A stretch of DNA of 64,000 bases from Schistosoma haematobium (taxonomy: Eukaryota > Platyhelminthes > Trematoda > Strigeidida > Schistosomatidae). The translations under genes were made by a program, and so were the position numbers. The stretch's first letter is position 1. Each line of letters opens with the position of its first letter. The DNA is taken from the NCBI RefSeq assembly GCF_000699445.3, contig NC_067195.1, forward strand, positions 69,560,591 to 69,624,590, written 5' to 3'. Below, in pieces: positions 1-13,650 of the stretch. Under the pieces are notes generated by a model, which saw only the letters and a list, made by a program, of their open reading frames with translations, ran no database searches and was not told the origin of the DNA.

Positions 1-2199
1 TTACTTACAAATCTGACAATCTCTTATCATATGATTTGTATTAGTTTGTGTATTTGCGTGCTTGTTATGAAGCAAATTACTAAATGTCTTCTTAATATAT
101 ACTAATGAAGTAATTAATTATTACTTGTTCATTCCTAGACCGCATTCATATTCAATGCATTATTTCTTGTTTGCTTGTCTTTTTACTCTTTTTTTTCTCT
201 ATCATCATTTACACTTTCCAAAAGTTTTAATAGTGTGTTATTCTTCTCATCAAAAGCCATCTTATTTTAATAGTAATGATAAATAATACCGGCTATTGTC
301 AACTAACTGAAACGCAATCAACTCATTATCTTATCTTGTAAAGCTTGATACATTTTCATTAATTACTTAAATATAAGATGCTTGGCATTTTTTGCTCTTC
401 GAATAACGTATTTAGTGCACTGATGTAATAAGTTTCGACAGTTGTGTTGTTTACACTTGATCTGAAATCTGTAGAAATAAACAATATTTGCAAATATAAA
501 TTCTACTGGTAACGTAAATAATTAATTGCTAAATTAAACAAATATTGACTCGCTTATATCTGATGAACCTGTTCAAGTATTGAGAACATAAATTTTGTCG
601 AAAAATCTTCATCGTCTTTTTAAGATATTTCCTATCATGGACTAATATTATCTGAACTTGAAACATTCGTTCATTGGTTGAAGTTTTCAGAACATCAAAA
701 CGTGATGAAATTACCAAGACAAATGACAGGTTAGTATAAGTAGTAATGGTATAATTGATAATGGAAATGATCAGGCATAAACGGTATGATTCGAAGAGAA
801 AGAATGAATTCACAGAATCGATGGTATAAGCTAATTTTAATACTCATGATCTAAAAGAGGATACAGAGTTAATACATCTGTATCTGTCTTTCACACAAAT
901 ACCGAATAAGTCATTCACTGATCTACTGAGTCTATATAGACGCTAACTTGTTTAACGGGTGTGATATTTATATCATTATTAGGAAGGCTATGAGTTGCAG
1001 TGTAAGTATAGATACGACAATGCTGGTGAACACAGCTGACAACTCCTAAAGAGGATGAAACGCGTATTTTGTTAAATTAAAAATGAATTTTACTGTACTT
1101 TATGAGATGAGTTGTTATTAACTTATTATAATATAATATATGATATTTGTATTATTTTAAGTTAGTTTATTGTGTAAAAGTAGTTGTGAATTTTCTTATT
1201 TAATACATATTGTCTTCGATTAGATTCATTTTATTTGTGAGGAGGTGAAGAAATATCAAATAGTGTTTGCTTTGTTGTTCCTCATATTTTAATATCATTT
1301 AGTAACCAAATACAATCTAATGTAATCACTTTAGACCCACACTTTTGTAACGAGTCTTAATGATTCTATATACCTATCTATATTGAAATCAGTAGAGCGG
1401 AGTCCGAACTTTACAACTTCATGAATCCAAGTCAATCCTTCTAATTATACGAAGTATATTGTTGAATGCTGTGAATATTTAAGAACTTTTCATATCGACC
1501 AGCATAGTGATGTAATATGCGCACACATTCTAATCTAATGTATTCGCTTTTCTTAACAGGATTCCCAAATCTATTTCCACGTACTTAGGTCTCATGACAA
1601 CCTTGTTATCGTTCGACATGGTTGACTCTTCTGGTTTCAATTAATTCGTGATCAACATGTTCTTTACAGCTGACTCGTTTTTTATTGCTTTGTTTATCTA
1701 CTTGATTTTAAGTCAACTTAGTATCTTTTTTATTTGAGAACCATCATCATATACAGCTTATTGCTCGACCAAGCCATCGTAGATGGAGCAGATTTCAAAC
1801 CTGTTGCTTATTGGTTAAAATTTAGAGTAGCTTAGGCAATAAAGTCACTAGCACTAGACTTTACATGTTTTATTTTCCGTCCAAAGTACGATGTATTTTA
1901 CACTAGTAAGTTCTATGACTGACAACTTAAATATTTAATAATTCTACATTTCTCTTCATGAATTTCAGTATTCTTCTGTTTTCGTAGATTTTAGTCAGAT
2001 TTTTAGTACTGGTATGCCGATTGATTTTTTTCTCACAAAACTCAAAGCAATGTATAACTACATCGATATGAGGGTTTTTTCCTAAATCAATTTTTATCAT
2101 GATCAAAATAGTCCATAATAATCAAAGATCTGCCAACAGTAAATATTCACAACAAATATTTGTGTATATTGGATTCACCAAATCACATTTGTTGGGGAA

Positions 2200-2440
2200 A
2201 CTATGGAAGGGATGGAAACCTTTACGTACCTGGTAATGTAGTGTGCGCTACTGATATCAATAGATATGATTAGTATGTATCATTAATTAAAAGTGAAATA
2301 CCTGGCGGCAGAAGGTTAAGAAGGTCGAGGGAAAGAGAATGAGAACAGAGAATGATTAGTGTGGAAACGAAGGAATAATAAAGTCTGGGACGATTGACTG
2401 ATATTTTGCAAATAAAGTATTTACTGTATGGTTCTTAAAT
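2200..2440 (-). repeat. Dispersed unclassified repeat, copy 1
   Basis: On the minus strand this segment aligns by eye with 41206-41430 and more weakly with 57060-57255, all on the + strand. Shared landmarks in order are a 'tttgcaaaat' block, a 'cccagactttatt' block, a 'cattctctgttct' block, 'ccttctgc..ccaggtatttcac', and a 'tactaatcatatct' block followed by 'agtagc(g/a)caca'. There is no coding potential. It could be the 3' region of a larger mobile element, but I cannot assign a class. Confidence 0.6.
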
Positions 2441-2654
2441 CCTACTAAGGGATTCTGTAATTTTGTATTTAAGTACATTCGATTGCCCCCGCTTGTGTTC
2501 TCGTTCACTACAGTGGCTTCACTGATAAACAAAAAGGAATCAGTGCACTTGTGAAAGCACAAATTGGCAAAGGAAGTGCACTATTGCCGCAGTCACAGAA
2601 TATCTGAAACCTAAAACAGCTCTCACTTAAAACCAAAATCAGAACTTTCAACAC

Positions 2655-3090
2655 TAATTTTAAAACAGTTCTACTACACGAAGTTAAAACTTAGAGAATT
2701 ATTATAGCCATCTCCAAAAATGTATAGGTATTTTTAAACAACTGTCTACACAATATACTGTGGATCTGTTGATCAGACACCATCAGTAATAACCTACTGT
2801 GGCAGAGAACAAACCAGCTGAGGAGAAAATTAAAAAAGGATACAGGAAATGGATAGGAGACACGTTGCAGAAACCATTGAACTACATTACAGCGCAATTC
2901 CTAAATTGGAATCCTCAGTTGAGAAGAAAATGAGGCAGACTACATAACATGTGGCTCTAGAAATGGGAGGCAAATATCGAGAGTGTGGATAACACTTGGC
3001 TACAATTGGAAATCCTTGGTCAGCAGTCGATGCTCCATGAGAGGTATGAAACCTAAATGGAGTGGATTGAAGCGATTAAATTTGTCAGAA
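2655..3090 (+). mobile_element. RTE-type LINE (family A) 3' ORF fragment, degenerate
   Basis: Translating the + strand with several frameshifts and stops gives recognisable C-terminal sequence of a schistosome RTE-like retrotransposon: a DTISNNLLWQRTNQ-like block, then a KWIGDTLQKPLNYI-like block, then an LNWNPQLRRK-like block. The same landmarks occur on the minus strand at 11675-12320. This is the region after the reverse transcriptase, and it is 5' truncated and non-functional. Assignment to the SR/Perere-3-like group is from memory of family sequences. Confidence 0.75.
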
Positions 3091-3941
3091 ATAACATTCA
3101 TTTATATTTTCCGTTATTCAGATCTTTGATAAACTTACTGCATTTACTTTGTTAAATAACAAAGAAAACATATCTTTAAGAATGTGTTAGTGTTTATTGG
3201 TATCTCTCGTAGAGAAAATTTTCGCATTTCTTTCTCTTGAACTTAAAAAGAAGCTAAACATCTGAGTTATTTTCTTTAAGCATACATTATCGTTGGGTCC
3301 CTCCTCTTAAACTATCAGTTTATTTCATTTAGCATAAAATTACAATTTACAATGTATTTGAAGTTATTAATGTCAGTTTATCTATTCATATATGGCAGAT
3401 TATGAATATAGCGCATCAACTCTCCTTACTGTCCACTTAAATGTGTTCCTTATAGTATTTATCTAGTCGTAATCTTACTAGTTTTTATATGAGATTGAAT
3501 ATACTTTACTTTTCACATGTTGGTATCTAGTATACCTATCCCTATTAATGTTGGTTACTTTACACGTCATATAAGGTTTTTAACTTGTTCCTGGTATACT
3601 AGAGATTATATTTATGAAGTATATTAATCCGTATAAATTATTAAACTTTATAGATTTATCTCATACAGTATTCTGAATAAAATTAGAGTTTGTTCTGTTA
3701 TCACTCCTGCTGTGATCACCACCGAAATGAAATTTTTATAATGAAATATGTAATGGTTATTTATTCTAGATAATTTCAGTCTTACCGAATACATATCATC
3801 GGTTACTTATAGTTTGGCAGCCAGCTAAACTATTCTTTTCAATGAAGCATTGCAAATCAATATTGTTTACACATAGATGCTTGATTAGCTAGTGAGTTAC
3901 ATATGATATCGTTTATATGCAATTTCTTTTTTTTTTTCTAG

Positions 3942-4045
3942 AAATAACGTACTACATTTATGGCCTTATCTCATTGAGGATTTAAAAGCATTGGGGGCAA
4001 AGACATTCTTTGGAAAATTTTGTGCTGGTTCAATTGATCACATTA
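3942..4045 (+). CDS. MICAL: MICAL exon a: F-actin monooxygenase, start of conserved FAD domain region
   Basis: MICAL proteins are flavin monooxygenases that use NADPH and oxygen to oxidise methionines of F-actin, disassembling filaments in the cytoplasm. This exon encodes 34 full codons including NNVLHLWP, then [19 protein letters not shown] and AGSIDHI. These match the vertebrate MICAL block beginning NVLHLWPF and ending GTLDHIS. The acceptor is a long T-tract plus AG at 3940-3941 and the donor is GTAAGT at 4046. The exon opens with the third base of a codon, so an upstream exon with the GxGxxG motif must lie outside the supported region. It ends one base into the serine codon completed by the exon at 15501. 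Confidence 0.93.
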
Positions 4046-4559
4046 GTAAGTGATGAAGTATGGTTGTATCACTTTTTCTGCTTTATGTTATGAATGTCTT
4101 TGAATAATCTTTAAATTATCATATCCTCTCAATGGGGTCAGAAAAGTTTTGTCTATTTAGCACAAACTACTTATTGGCAAAATAAGTAAGTAGTATTCCG
4201 TGATGTTGAGTTCTTTTGATTAGTGGATGGTTGACTGCATGAAGAGTTTAGTTGTAAAGTTCTTACCGTCTATTAAGAACGTTGCGTTGATACAAACTTC
4301 TAAAATCTGTGAGTTTTCAGAGCATTTTGTAAGCACCTTGTCGCATTTCAGGTTGGTATCAGATGTGATAGTTTGTTCAATCTATTTATGTTATCATTAT
4401 CTCTAATCTGATGTCTGATGTTTTATTTCGTTAAAATTGTAACCATTATTGTGTAATGGATTACAGACTCTACCGTTTAAGTTTAACACAATATCATTCA
4501 CTTTCGTTGTTTATTGTCATTCAATATTGCACATTAAATGAAGCTGAACATGTAAACCA

Positions 4560-4735
4560 CCCTTGTGGTCTAAAAGTTAAGTATTCACTACGAGAGCTGT
4601 AATTTCTTGGTTCTGTCTCCTATAAATTTGTGGATAAGCTTTACTACAGACCCTGGTACTAAAATAAAATAACTGTACACTGTGTTTTGGTTTTCAGTGT
4701 TTGTCTAACTATCATGATGCAAACCATGACACTTA
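4560..4735 (+). repeat. Degenerate tRNA-derived SINE
   Basis: The segment starts with a 'gtggtctaaaagttaag' box-A-like block, followed by 'cttggttctgtctcc' in the box-B position, 'tttgtggataag', and a tail 'ttttggttttcagtg' then 'tgtctaac', which is the usual SINE 3' region order. The ribozyme core is not recognisable. This is an old, highly mutated copy. Confidence 0.5.
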
Positions 4736-5949
4736 AAAATACCTAATTCTACTCTCAAACCATTTTTTTTCTGTCTTACGGCTGGGAATTATATCACGTA
4801 AATGTGGTCTATCATCGATAAAAATTGTAAATCCGGCATATTTTTTATTAAAACAGAATAAAACTTACGTGAACTAGAAATTGGACAATGGTATTGTACA
4901 AATCGTAGACGTCTTAGCAATACATTTTTAGAAAAATAATATTTTTAAAAATGACTTCAAATAAAGATAACCTCCTTCTTTGTATTTTATACTGATTTAA
5001 TTCATGTTTAAAATTTTCATTTCATATTCACTACAACATTGCACAACACAAGTTGAATTGCATGAAATAGGATTTCTGTGTTATATATGCATAATCGAAT
5101 TAAGTTTTTCTTTTAAAAAAAGTCAGTTTGTTAGCAAATGTTAAACACGGATTCAATGAACAACAAATTTTTGAGACATTAAATCGTTCATGTTTAACAT
5201 TTATTATTATTATATGGGACTATAATTTATGGATAACCTTTGAGCGACGCCAAATTGACCTTAAGAATGTCCACCTACCTACTAGGGCTAAATGAGGGTT
5301 ATAAAGCAGTGTGAAGAATAAGGATTATGATTTACAGTTTATAGATAGGGCTGGGAATTAGATTTAGCGTTTTCATCACGAACTGACTTCATTTAAAATG
5401 CCAAAACTCTATTTAGACAAATGAGTGGATGAATTTCGCGCCAAAACCCGAGACCTGTTATCCTAAATGTGATTGGATCAGCCATAGACTATAGTTTCGC
5501 CTATTACTATTAATCTGTTTAAATGTATTTTTATTTCTGCTCGATTGACTTTAATGAATATAAAGCATCCTTAATCCTCTCGTTAATTTACTTTATTTAC
5601 TTAAATTTTTTGATCTCTCTCGCTTTCGCTCTCTGCCTGATTACTTATGGCCTTCTAAGGCTGTAAGTATGTTTACTGAAAAGATACTTCCTTTGTCAAC
5701 AAAAAGAAACTGAGAGAACGGCAGAGGGGGACACACTCAATTATCCGGTTAAATTAAATTACTATCCGACTAAAGTTATATATATATACATATGCGCACA
5801 TGCTCATACGTTCTTGTATGGTAAATAGTACGATAAGTTGTTATAATGTAACGATGATACATATGTATGTACTTCCATTGAAATGATATATGAAAATCAA
5901 AACAGTATTAGTGTAGATCATTATGCCACAGATAAACACAAATAACACT

Positions 5950-6085
5950 GTCAGTTTAGGGTTGTGGAGATTGTTGAGTTTTAATTGAGACTATGTATGA
6001 ATCGATCAATGTTTAACCACCATTGAAAACCTGGAAGTACTGGACGGCCGTTTCGTCCTAGTATGGGACTCCTAGTTTATTTGTT
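5950..6085 (-). repeat. Hammerhead SINE, 5'-truncated copy
   Basis: On the minus strand this copy retains the stem II loop and 'ggacgaaac', then 'ggccgtccagtacttccagg', then the 3' body ending near 'gattgttgag..caatctccacaac'. The conserved CTGANGA box is damaged (reads ctaggag), so the ribozyme is not intact. The tRNA-like 5' half is missing. Confidence 0.75.
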
Positions 6086-6342
6086 ATACCTCCGTCCTTT
6101 CCTTTGTGTGATATGACTAAATGAACGGTTTTGTTAATTTTGTTTACATTCTGTATTCTTTTGTCGTCTGTCACCTTCCGTATATATTCTTCACTAGCCA
6201 ACTATTTGCACACTTTTTATTACGTAATTTTAATAATTTTTTGTGATTACTACTTCAAAGTGCATTTATCTAAGTTTGACTTACTTTCTATCTTAAACTA
6301 TTGATTGGAATTCTCATTATTTAATTGTCAGTAAGTCAGGCA

Positions 6343-6500
6343 ACCATTGAAAACCTGGAAGCACTGGATTTGCGTTTGGTTCTAGTGTAGGCTAATCAAA
6401 AGTGCTCATCTACGATCCCGCATGCGGGAATCAAACCCAGTGCAAATGCTTTTGCTCTAGACCACTAAACGAAAATCCAGTAGTACACAATTATAACTCC
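6343..6500 (-). repeat. Hammerhead-type SINE, degenerate copy with tRNA-like part
   Basis: On the minus strand a box-A-like 'gtggtctagagcaaaag' and a box-B-like 'gggtttgattccc' are followed by a decayed ribozyme region and 'agtgcttccaggttttcaatgg'. The 5' tRNA-like half therefore survives but the hammerhead core does not. Confidence 0.65.
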
Positions 6501-8591
6501 AACCAATCCACTATATTGCACGACCATCTTATATTGTCTTCGGTGGGTACCTTACTCACACCTTACAAAGTTGAACTCGATTGATCACAACTGTTTTATT
6601 ATTATCAAATTGTACTTCTTATCTGTTATGTGTAATGATCCTGTCTATTTCATCGTGATTATTAACTTAATGCCCTGATAGGTTTAATATTTTCATATAC
6701 CCATATAAATATTCACTTACATTAAAGCATAGTTGAATAACGAAATAATTGAAAGTAATATTGTTCACCTAAATGTGGTACTCTAAGTACATATCTACTA
6801 TTCATTTTCGTCTGCATTATTTCACCTTTTTGAGTTCACTTAGCATGAGTTGCAGAGATAGTCGCTATAATTTTTCAGAGACATTTTTGGAATACATATA
6901 AAATCATTTAATAATCCAATTTAAAGTAGAAATTTACTAATCAATACTTCGTATTCAATTTTCATTCTCTCCCACTCACATATTCATTCCCATATACCCT
7001 ATATTCATTATGCCCTACTAAATGCTGAAATGAGTTTTGAATCTAAACAAACATAAGTTTTGGTTTATTGTGTAGTTCATCTGTCCAAACATTATTTTAT
7101 ATGAAATGTTTTATGTAGACATCGCATAATAACAATATCATTATTATTGCTGTATATTGACCGCATTTACTAACATAATTTAATGGCATCCAAAGTGACC
7201 GGAACGGATATTTGATACAGCTAATTTAACTATATCATTTTTTTCAATAAATTGAGCACTTATTTTACTTTCGCTCCCCTTCATATCATTTTATCTCACT
7301 AACTTTTTTCTATCTCTTTTTTTCAATTATCAAATGATATAATATAGAATATGGAAGAAATTTTTTACTAGTCTGAATTGTCACGTTTCGTAGTATCTAG
7401 TTCAAAATGAAAAAAATGCTGATGAAGCTAGTAAAAATAATAACAATGACTAAGAACAATGGAATACTCGAATGCACAACCAAGATGAAATCAAACGTGT
7501 TTAGAACAATAAAATGTAAAAGAGTTAAATGAAGATGAGTGGCTTGTGAATTTACGCCCTGTTTACTACTCATTATGGGCCGACTAAGCTTGAGCAGCAT
7601 ATCCATCGCTTTATTATACGAATGTCTAATATACTAATAAGTTCTGTACACTGAATGTTTACGACACTGGCTTGCTAACCGACTGAACTTCGTTAATCGT
7701 TAATGCTTTTACTGCTAATGAAACCAGAATGCAGAAATATAAAAGTTTGAATTACAGGATTAGTTTAACTCTGAATTTACGAATGGCTTTGTGCTTCAAG
7801 AAAAAGGTAATAATGTTAATAATAATTTGGTTTATGTTTAATTAAGTGAGCTTTCCTCTAGGACGAAATATCCATCCACTTGTACCCAAAACTGAGGTCA
7901 CTCCGTGACCAATGAATTAATATAATCTCCACATAACTATCTCATCTAAAGTTCCATCCTTTCTCAATTTGTTATTCCATCACGGGATTGAAAATTCAAA
8001 AACAATCATTCCTATAGTTGTAAACGCTCCTGTTTTACCTTGAAACTTGTGTATATCAGAAACATTTCGAACGTCTGCTTATTCTATAAGTGACTTTATG
8101 ATTTTCAGCGAGATCAATCTCTTTTTGATATTATCTGGTTGGAAACAATGTATAGGAGACTGTAAACTTAGGTATGTTTTGCTTAGTTGGCACTCTTGAC
8201 TGAATCATATCCATAATAGTAAATCAGCCAATGTACTATTGAAGTCTGTGTCATAGAGACATTTCAGTTGACTGGTCCACATACTCTCTTGTGTTAATTA
8301 TCTGCTTATCTGAACTACTCCATATACTTCTTGGTCTGGTGGTTTATATTTCTATGTTCATTTTCTACCCTTAAACAATTTAAACTACTGCTTAGATTCT
8401 GATGTAATAACTTCCACTTGAGATTCGGCTCTCATAGACAAGTATGTATCATCGCGTATGCTATAGGAATGTAACACTCAAGGTCCAACGTAGGTCTTTC
8501 AATTGCATATGAATTATTTTTCATTTTAAACTCTATGTTATTACGTTTCATTATCTTTAACTTGTGATCTTATCATTTATTTTGCTATGCC

Positions 8592-9615
8592 TGACGACGC
8601 TGATAAAATGTAGAGTATTTTGGTAGAACTGAGCAAAAATGCTAGGATGTTTGGGATGCGTTTCTCCTCCTCAAGATGCAAATTATTGCTTCAGAACTGC
8701 CCTGCGTCACCACATGTGCTAAGCTTAGGGAGTGAAGTAGTCGAACGCATTGACAACTTCACTTATCTCGGAAGTCTGATCAGCCCTAATGGGTTGGTGC
8801 TTGGTGAAATCTTTACATGGATTCAAAAGGCTCGTTTGGCTTTTGCCAACTTACGTCACCTATGACGAAAGCAAGATATCCGTTTATCAATTAAAGGACG
8901 AGTATAGTCGACAGCAGTTCATTCTGTTTTACTTTACGGCTGTGAAACGTCACCATTAAGAGTAGAAAATACTCGTAAACTACTAATATTTGATCACAGA
9001 TGTCTTAGAAATACTGCTCGCATCTGTTGGGATCACCAGGTAAGTAATAGTGAGGTTAGACACAGGATATTAGGGAATGATGGTAAATCAGATGATAAGG
9101 TTGTGAATTTTCATCAACTGAGATGGTTGGGCCACGTGTTTCGTATGCCTGAGTGCCGATTACCACGACGTGCAATGCTGACTAGTGTTGGGGATGGTTG
9201 GAAGAAAGTTAGGGTTGGCCAAACCAAAACGTGGAATCAGTGCTTGAGATCACTGACTTTTGGTTCGAGCCATGTTGGTGGATGCAGACTACTTGGTTGG
9301 GGTCCGCGTAACTGTCGTAACTAATGGTTGGAGACTCTTTGTGACATGGCTGGGAATCGATCACAATGGCGTGGATGTATACAATCTTTGTCTTCTCTTA
9401 AACCGTGAGATTCAAATTACTTTATACCTTTCTTTCTAATTCTTTCTTCCTGTATTATATCCTTGTACGATATCTTTCCTTTATATATTACTACCATTCA
9501 AGTAACTGCTTCTATGAATTTGGTGTTCATCTTGTTGTGCTAATGAGGTGTGGCAACTTGGACCGATGCATATATGTGCCTGGTTCTTTATTGTAGATGA
9601 CTGACTGATAGATAA
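8592..9615 (+). mobile_element. RTE-type LINE (family B), 5'-truncated copy
   Basis: The + strand encodes, across frame breaks, the post-RT region of a schistosome LINE: a segment ending ERIDNFTYLGSLISPNG, then an IQKARLAFANLRHL block, then FDHRCLRNTARICWD-type sequence, then HQLRWLGHVFRMPECRLP and SHVGGCRLLGWGPR. It begins just downstream of the position of the YADD box seen in the copy at 42867-44640, so the RT core is lost. The 3' untranslated part runs to a 'gactgactgataga' end near 9610. It carries stops at about 8866 and 9324 and is a dead copy. Confidence 0.85.
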
Positions 9616-11674
9616 ACAATTTATTCTATAAAACCGAAAAACAAATATTTAATATTAAATGTTTGTGTTAGGATTGGAATTTATTGTTAGGCTATTTGCT
9701 TGAGGAGTTAAGTGATATAATTAGTAACAGAATGGAAGGAATTCTTTTTAGTTATATATAAAAATAATTATGCAATTAGTTCTTTGATTCAAAATACCAA
9801 GAGCTTTTAGGATTGCCTTTAAAATTTCATTAATTATAATTCCTCTTCTGTAATCTTTCCATACTTATCAATGTTAATTCTCTTGTTGGTCATTACATTT
9901 TGTAATAATTCAATATCTACTCTTTATTCTGGTTGGTGGTTAGCCAACAGAATACATGTTCACCTAATTACACTTTTTTCTTCTTTATAATGAAAAATAA
10001 TTTTATTATAATGAAACAATTTAATTAAAATTGAACTACAAATACATAAAATTGACAACTGAACATAAATTATTATTATTATCCTGTTAAATTTTCAAAT
10101 AATCATAATAATAAATGTTTTGAGTATTATCAAATTGAATACACATTAATACGTATGCATACACATAATATATGTGTAATGTGTATGTTTCACTCATTAC
10201 TTATGTTTATTTGTGTTGATATGGGTGTTTATGTGTGTTTATTCATGTTTAATAACTGTAGATCATCATTTTATGAATTTGTTTTCATCCCACTAATTAA
10301 TATAAATGCATATTTATTATTATTTTTTTCTCTTTTTTTTCCTTCATATAATAAACTTCATGAACTTACAATGTTCATAGTGTATAATTATCAATCATTA
10401 AATATTAGTAAATTATTCTTGTCACCAATTAACCATTATTCATTCACTTGTTTTATTTTTTGTCATTAAAGAAATTGATAACATAATGAATTATTTATTG
10501 AATTTATATTCAATCAAAGTAGTAATGTTTGTGTATGGGTTCAATTCAACATGAAATTTTCAATTTTTTTTTCTTTTTTTCTACAATTGAATAAGTAAAA
10601 TACATTTCTGACTAAATATCTGCATAAATTCATTCAAGAAGTAAAGGTTGATGTACATAAAAGAAGGTTACAATTATACATTAAGAAATTTGTCTCAAGT
10701 AAATCAGAAATACGTTAATATTAATAATTCGAGCTAAAGTTTTCTTTGGAATACACTATATGAGTTATTCAATTGGAATACATTGTTCATTCTGTAATTT
10801 ATAGAATGACCATTAATGTTAGTGTTATATTACTTGAAAAGGTAAATATTTATACTGGAATAGGTGACGCAACTTTTTCATCTATACCTAATTGTTGAAT
10901 ACTTAAATATAGTTGTCGTGTAGATTCATTTTGAGGTTATCATCACAATGAATTAAAAAATCGGATCAAAGGTTTATGTAACAGATATATCAAATATGTA
11001 AATAGAATGGAATATTTTTACGGTTTAAACAATCATATAATAAACACTTCATATTTAATTGTACATTCGATTATATCTATTTCAGACTATTAGAATTACA
11101 ATTAACTGTTGATAAATATCATATACAGTTCAATATTTCATTGAATCTCAGATAGATTCATTTGTTGAATTTTAAATACAGTACAGAATGCACATGTACT
11201 AGATTTATCCTTTTTTTACCACTGCTGGTGTAGTGGTATAATCAGAGCATTTTAAAATAATTTTTTTAGAAAATATACCTGCGTATATTTTAAATTAATC
11301 AAATGTAAGAAATATATTAATTTGTATTAATTAATATCTTAAATATTTCTATTACTTAAAATAAATAGTTTTTCATTGTAATTCTTTGTATCTTATTATA
11401 TGGATGTTTTACTCGTTCTATATTGATTTTAATTTACTTCATCACTACATTTTAAGGGATATTCGATGGGTTTTTTTGTCCTTAGCTAGAAAAATTTGTT
11501 ACCTGTGAATTCCTTCTGATTGATTTTTATTTTAGTAAAAACCAGTTTTTTGATTTATGACTAGAACATTATTGAACTTATCAAATTTTACATTTCTTTA
11601 TGTCCGTTGTGTTTTTCAGCTAAGTTTTCTTTGTTTATACTGCATTATTTTAAATGCCTTTTATTGCATGAACA

Positions 11675-13650
11675 TACTTACTTACCTAAGTTTATCACCC
11701 CTCATAGAGCTTAGGCCACCGAACATGGATCTTCAATCAACTCTAGCCTGGGCTCTCTTTTCTAGTTGTCGTCAAGTACTATTCTACCTTCAATTTCTGG
11801 TTGCATATGTTATGTGGTCTTTTTTTCTTCTTGAATTGAGAATTGCAAGTTAGTGTTTCTCTTGTAATGTGGTTCAATGGTTTACGTAAAGTTTGTCCTA
11901 TCCACCTCCAGCGTCTTTTTGTTTTCCGCCAAGGTAGATTATTGCTCATGGTTTCTAAACAAGGAATGTTCATTATCGTGTATAAAAATATCTGTATATA
12001 TTTTGGAGATGGTCATGATAATTCTTGAAGTTTCAACTTCGTATAATATATGTTTTTCAACTGTAGGAATGCTATCCTTGCTTTGTAAATCCTTGCCTTT
12101 ACATCTACATCAGATCCTCCTTGTTCATTGATGATGTTTTCCAGGTACGTGAAAGAATCCATCTCTTCCAAAGTTTCTCCATCAATTGTGATTGGGTTGG
12201 TGTTCTCCGTGTAGTATTTGAGGATGTTGCTTTTTCCCTTGTGCATGTTGAGACCGACTAATACAGAAACTACTGCTACATTGCTTGTCTTGACCTGCAC
12301 TTGCTGATGTATTTGCAAAGTTCGAATCGTCTAGTTGCGTCCAAGCTGTCCATCGTATTCTGTGCTTCCCCTCAGATATGGAGTTCTTCATAATCCCGTT
12401 AACCATCAGAAAGAAAAGAAAGGGTGACTGTAGGCAGACTTGTCTGCCTCCGGTCCTCACTTGGGATGAGTCTGTGAGTTGTCTTCTATGCACAACATTG
12501 CAGTGTAGTCCGTCGTATGAATTCCGTATGATGTTGACGTTCTCAGCTAATCACTGATAGTGTCGAAGTTTCCATAAAGTCCTCCTATCCACACTATCGA
12601 ATGCTTTCTCACAATTAAGGAAGTTGATGCATAGTAACAAATGACATTCAATTGGTTGTTCGATGATGATTTGGTATGTTCACGATCGATCCTTACGGAA
12701 TCCAGTCTGTTGATCTCGAAGTTTGGTGTCTATTGATTCTTTCATCCAGTTCAGCAACACTCTGTTGAAAACTTCTGTTACCGACATTATAGTGATGCCT
12801 CAGTAGTTTTCGCATTTTATCGGATTTCCTTTCTTTGGAATCTTTATGAGAAATGCTTCTTTCTAGTCTGTCGGTGGCACCTGTTCTTTCTCCCGAATTT
12901 CTCTTAATTGAACGTGGGGCATGTTTGCAACTTTAGTGCCTCGACTGATATATTGTCAGGTCGTACTGCTATCCCTCTCTTGTTTTGTGTGATGGTCATC
13001 CTGATTTCTTCGATCGTTGGTGGAGTGACACTTGTAGGAAGTTGTGTGGGTTGTTTCGATGTCCAGTTGATTCAATGGAGCTGTCCACTTCAAGAGTTCC
13101 TCATCCCGTCATATCACCCGCCCACCTGTTCCTCTGTCCTTGGATCTCAGTGATTGGCTTACCTTCCCTGTCTTTGACCGGTCTCTCTTGTTTACTATAA
13201 TTCTCTGTTAGTGTCATATAGCTGTCACACATTTCTCCCTTCATTGTAACTCCGTCCTTTGTTTTAAGGTATGCTTTGATGATCTTGGATCCCCGAGATT
13301 CCCATCCTATAAGTGCATTTCTTGCTCCTTTAGATAGCGCCAAAACAACTCCCCGAGTGTGTGGATCATTTTCCTTTTTGTGATCGGAGTATAGCAGCAT
13401 CTCTGGTTGTTAGAAGGGACATCAGCCTCGTGACTTCCGAAGAATCTCGGCCTTCATCATGTGGCGTCATAATTCTTCCTTGAATTCGGAGGGCAGAGTT
13501 CAAGTGGTTTAAATTGTTTATTCTGGTTAGCGTTTTTTAGCAATGTTGTTTTCTACGTGTTTCGGTTGCCGACTCCATGATTAACCCTCCTCCTTTGTGT
13601 GGACTTCAGACCGGTCGAAGCCCTGGAAGTTCTACAGACTGAGTTAGTGT
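11675..13650 (-). mobile_element. RTE-type LINE (family A), longest copy, internally deleted
   Basis: Read on the minus strand from 13650 down, the order is a 5' leader, an endonuclease-region block (ALSKGARNALIGWESRGSKI at about 13260-13340), a jump to ENYSKQERPVKDREGKPITE (about 13140-13200), RT-region remnants with frameshifts, ITIDGETLEEMDSFTYLENI (about 12120-12190), KARIAFLQLKNIYY (about 12030-12080), and RWRWIGQTLRKPLNHITRET (about 11840-11920). The 3' end near 11675 matches the ends at 27345 and 62735. Family knowledge says a full element encodes an AP endonuclease and a reverse transcriptase; this copy has stops, frameshifts and a deletion between the endonuclease and linker parts. 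Confidence 0.85.

Larger units (their letters stand above)
1..3941 (+). other. Upstream intronic sequence before the first visible MICAL exon
   Basis: I see no exon that can be supported here. The first recognisable MICAL exon starts at 3942 in the last base of a codon, so an upstream exon must exist, but no conserved GxGxxG/Rossmann-type sequence is visible in this stretch. It is A+T-rich and holds a dispersed repeat copy (about 2200-2440) and an RTE LINE fragment (about 2655-3090). Its last bases (3921-3941) are a strong polypyrimidine tract and AG acceptor. Calling it intron is an inference from the missing N-terminal exon. Confidence 0.6.

Noticed and set aside
5220..5500. Possible further dispersed repeat containing 'tttcatcacgaact'
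   Set aside because: The 14-base string recurs near 41688 and 61468, but the flanks do not align, so I cannot support a repeat from this window.
10155..10469. 104-codon frame with hydrophobic, cysteine-containing sequence
   Set aside because: A low-complexity T-rich stretch in an intron; the amino-acid composition follows the base composition and nothing aligns with a known family.
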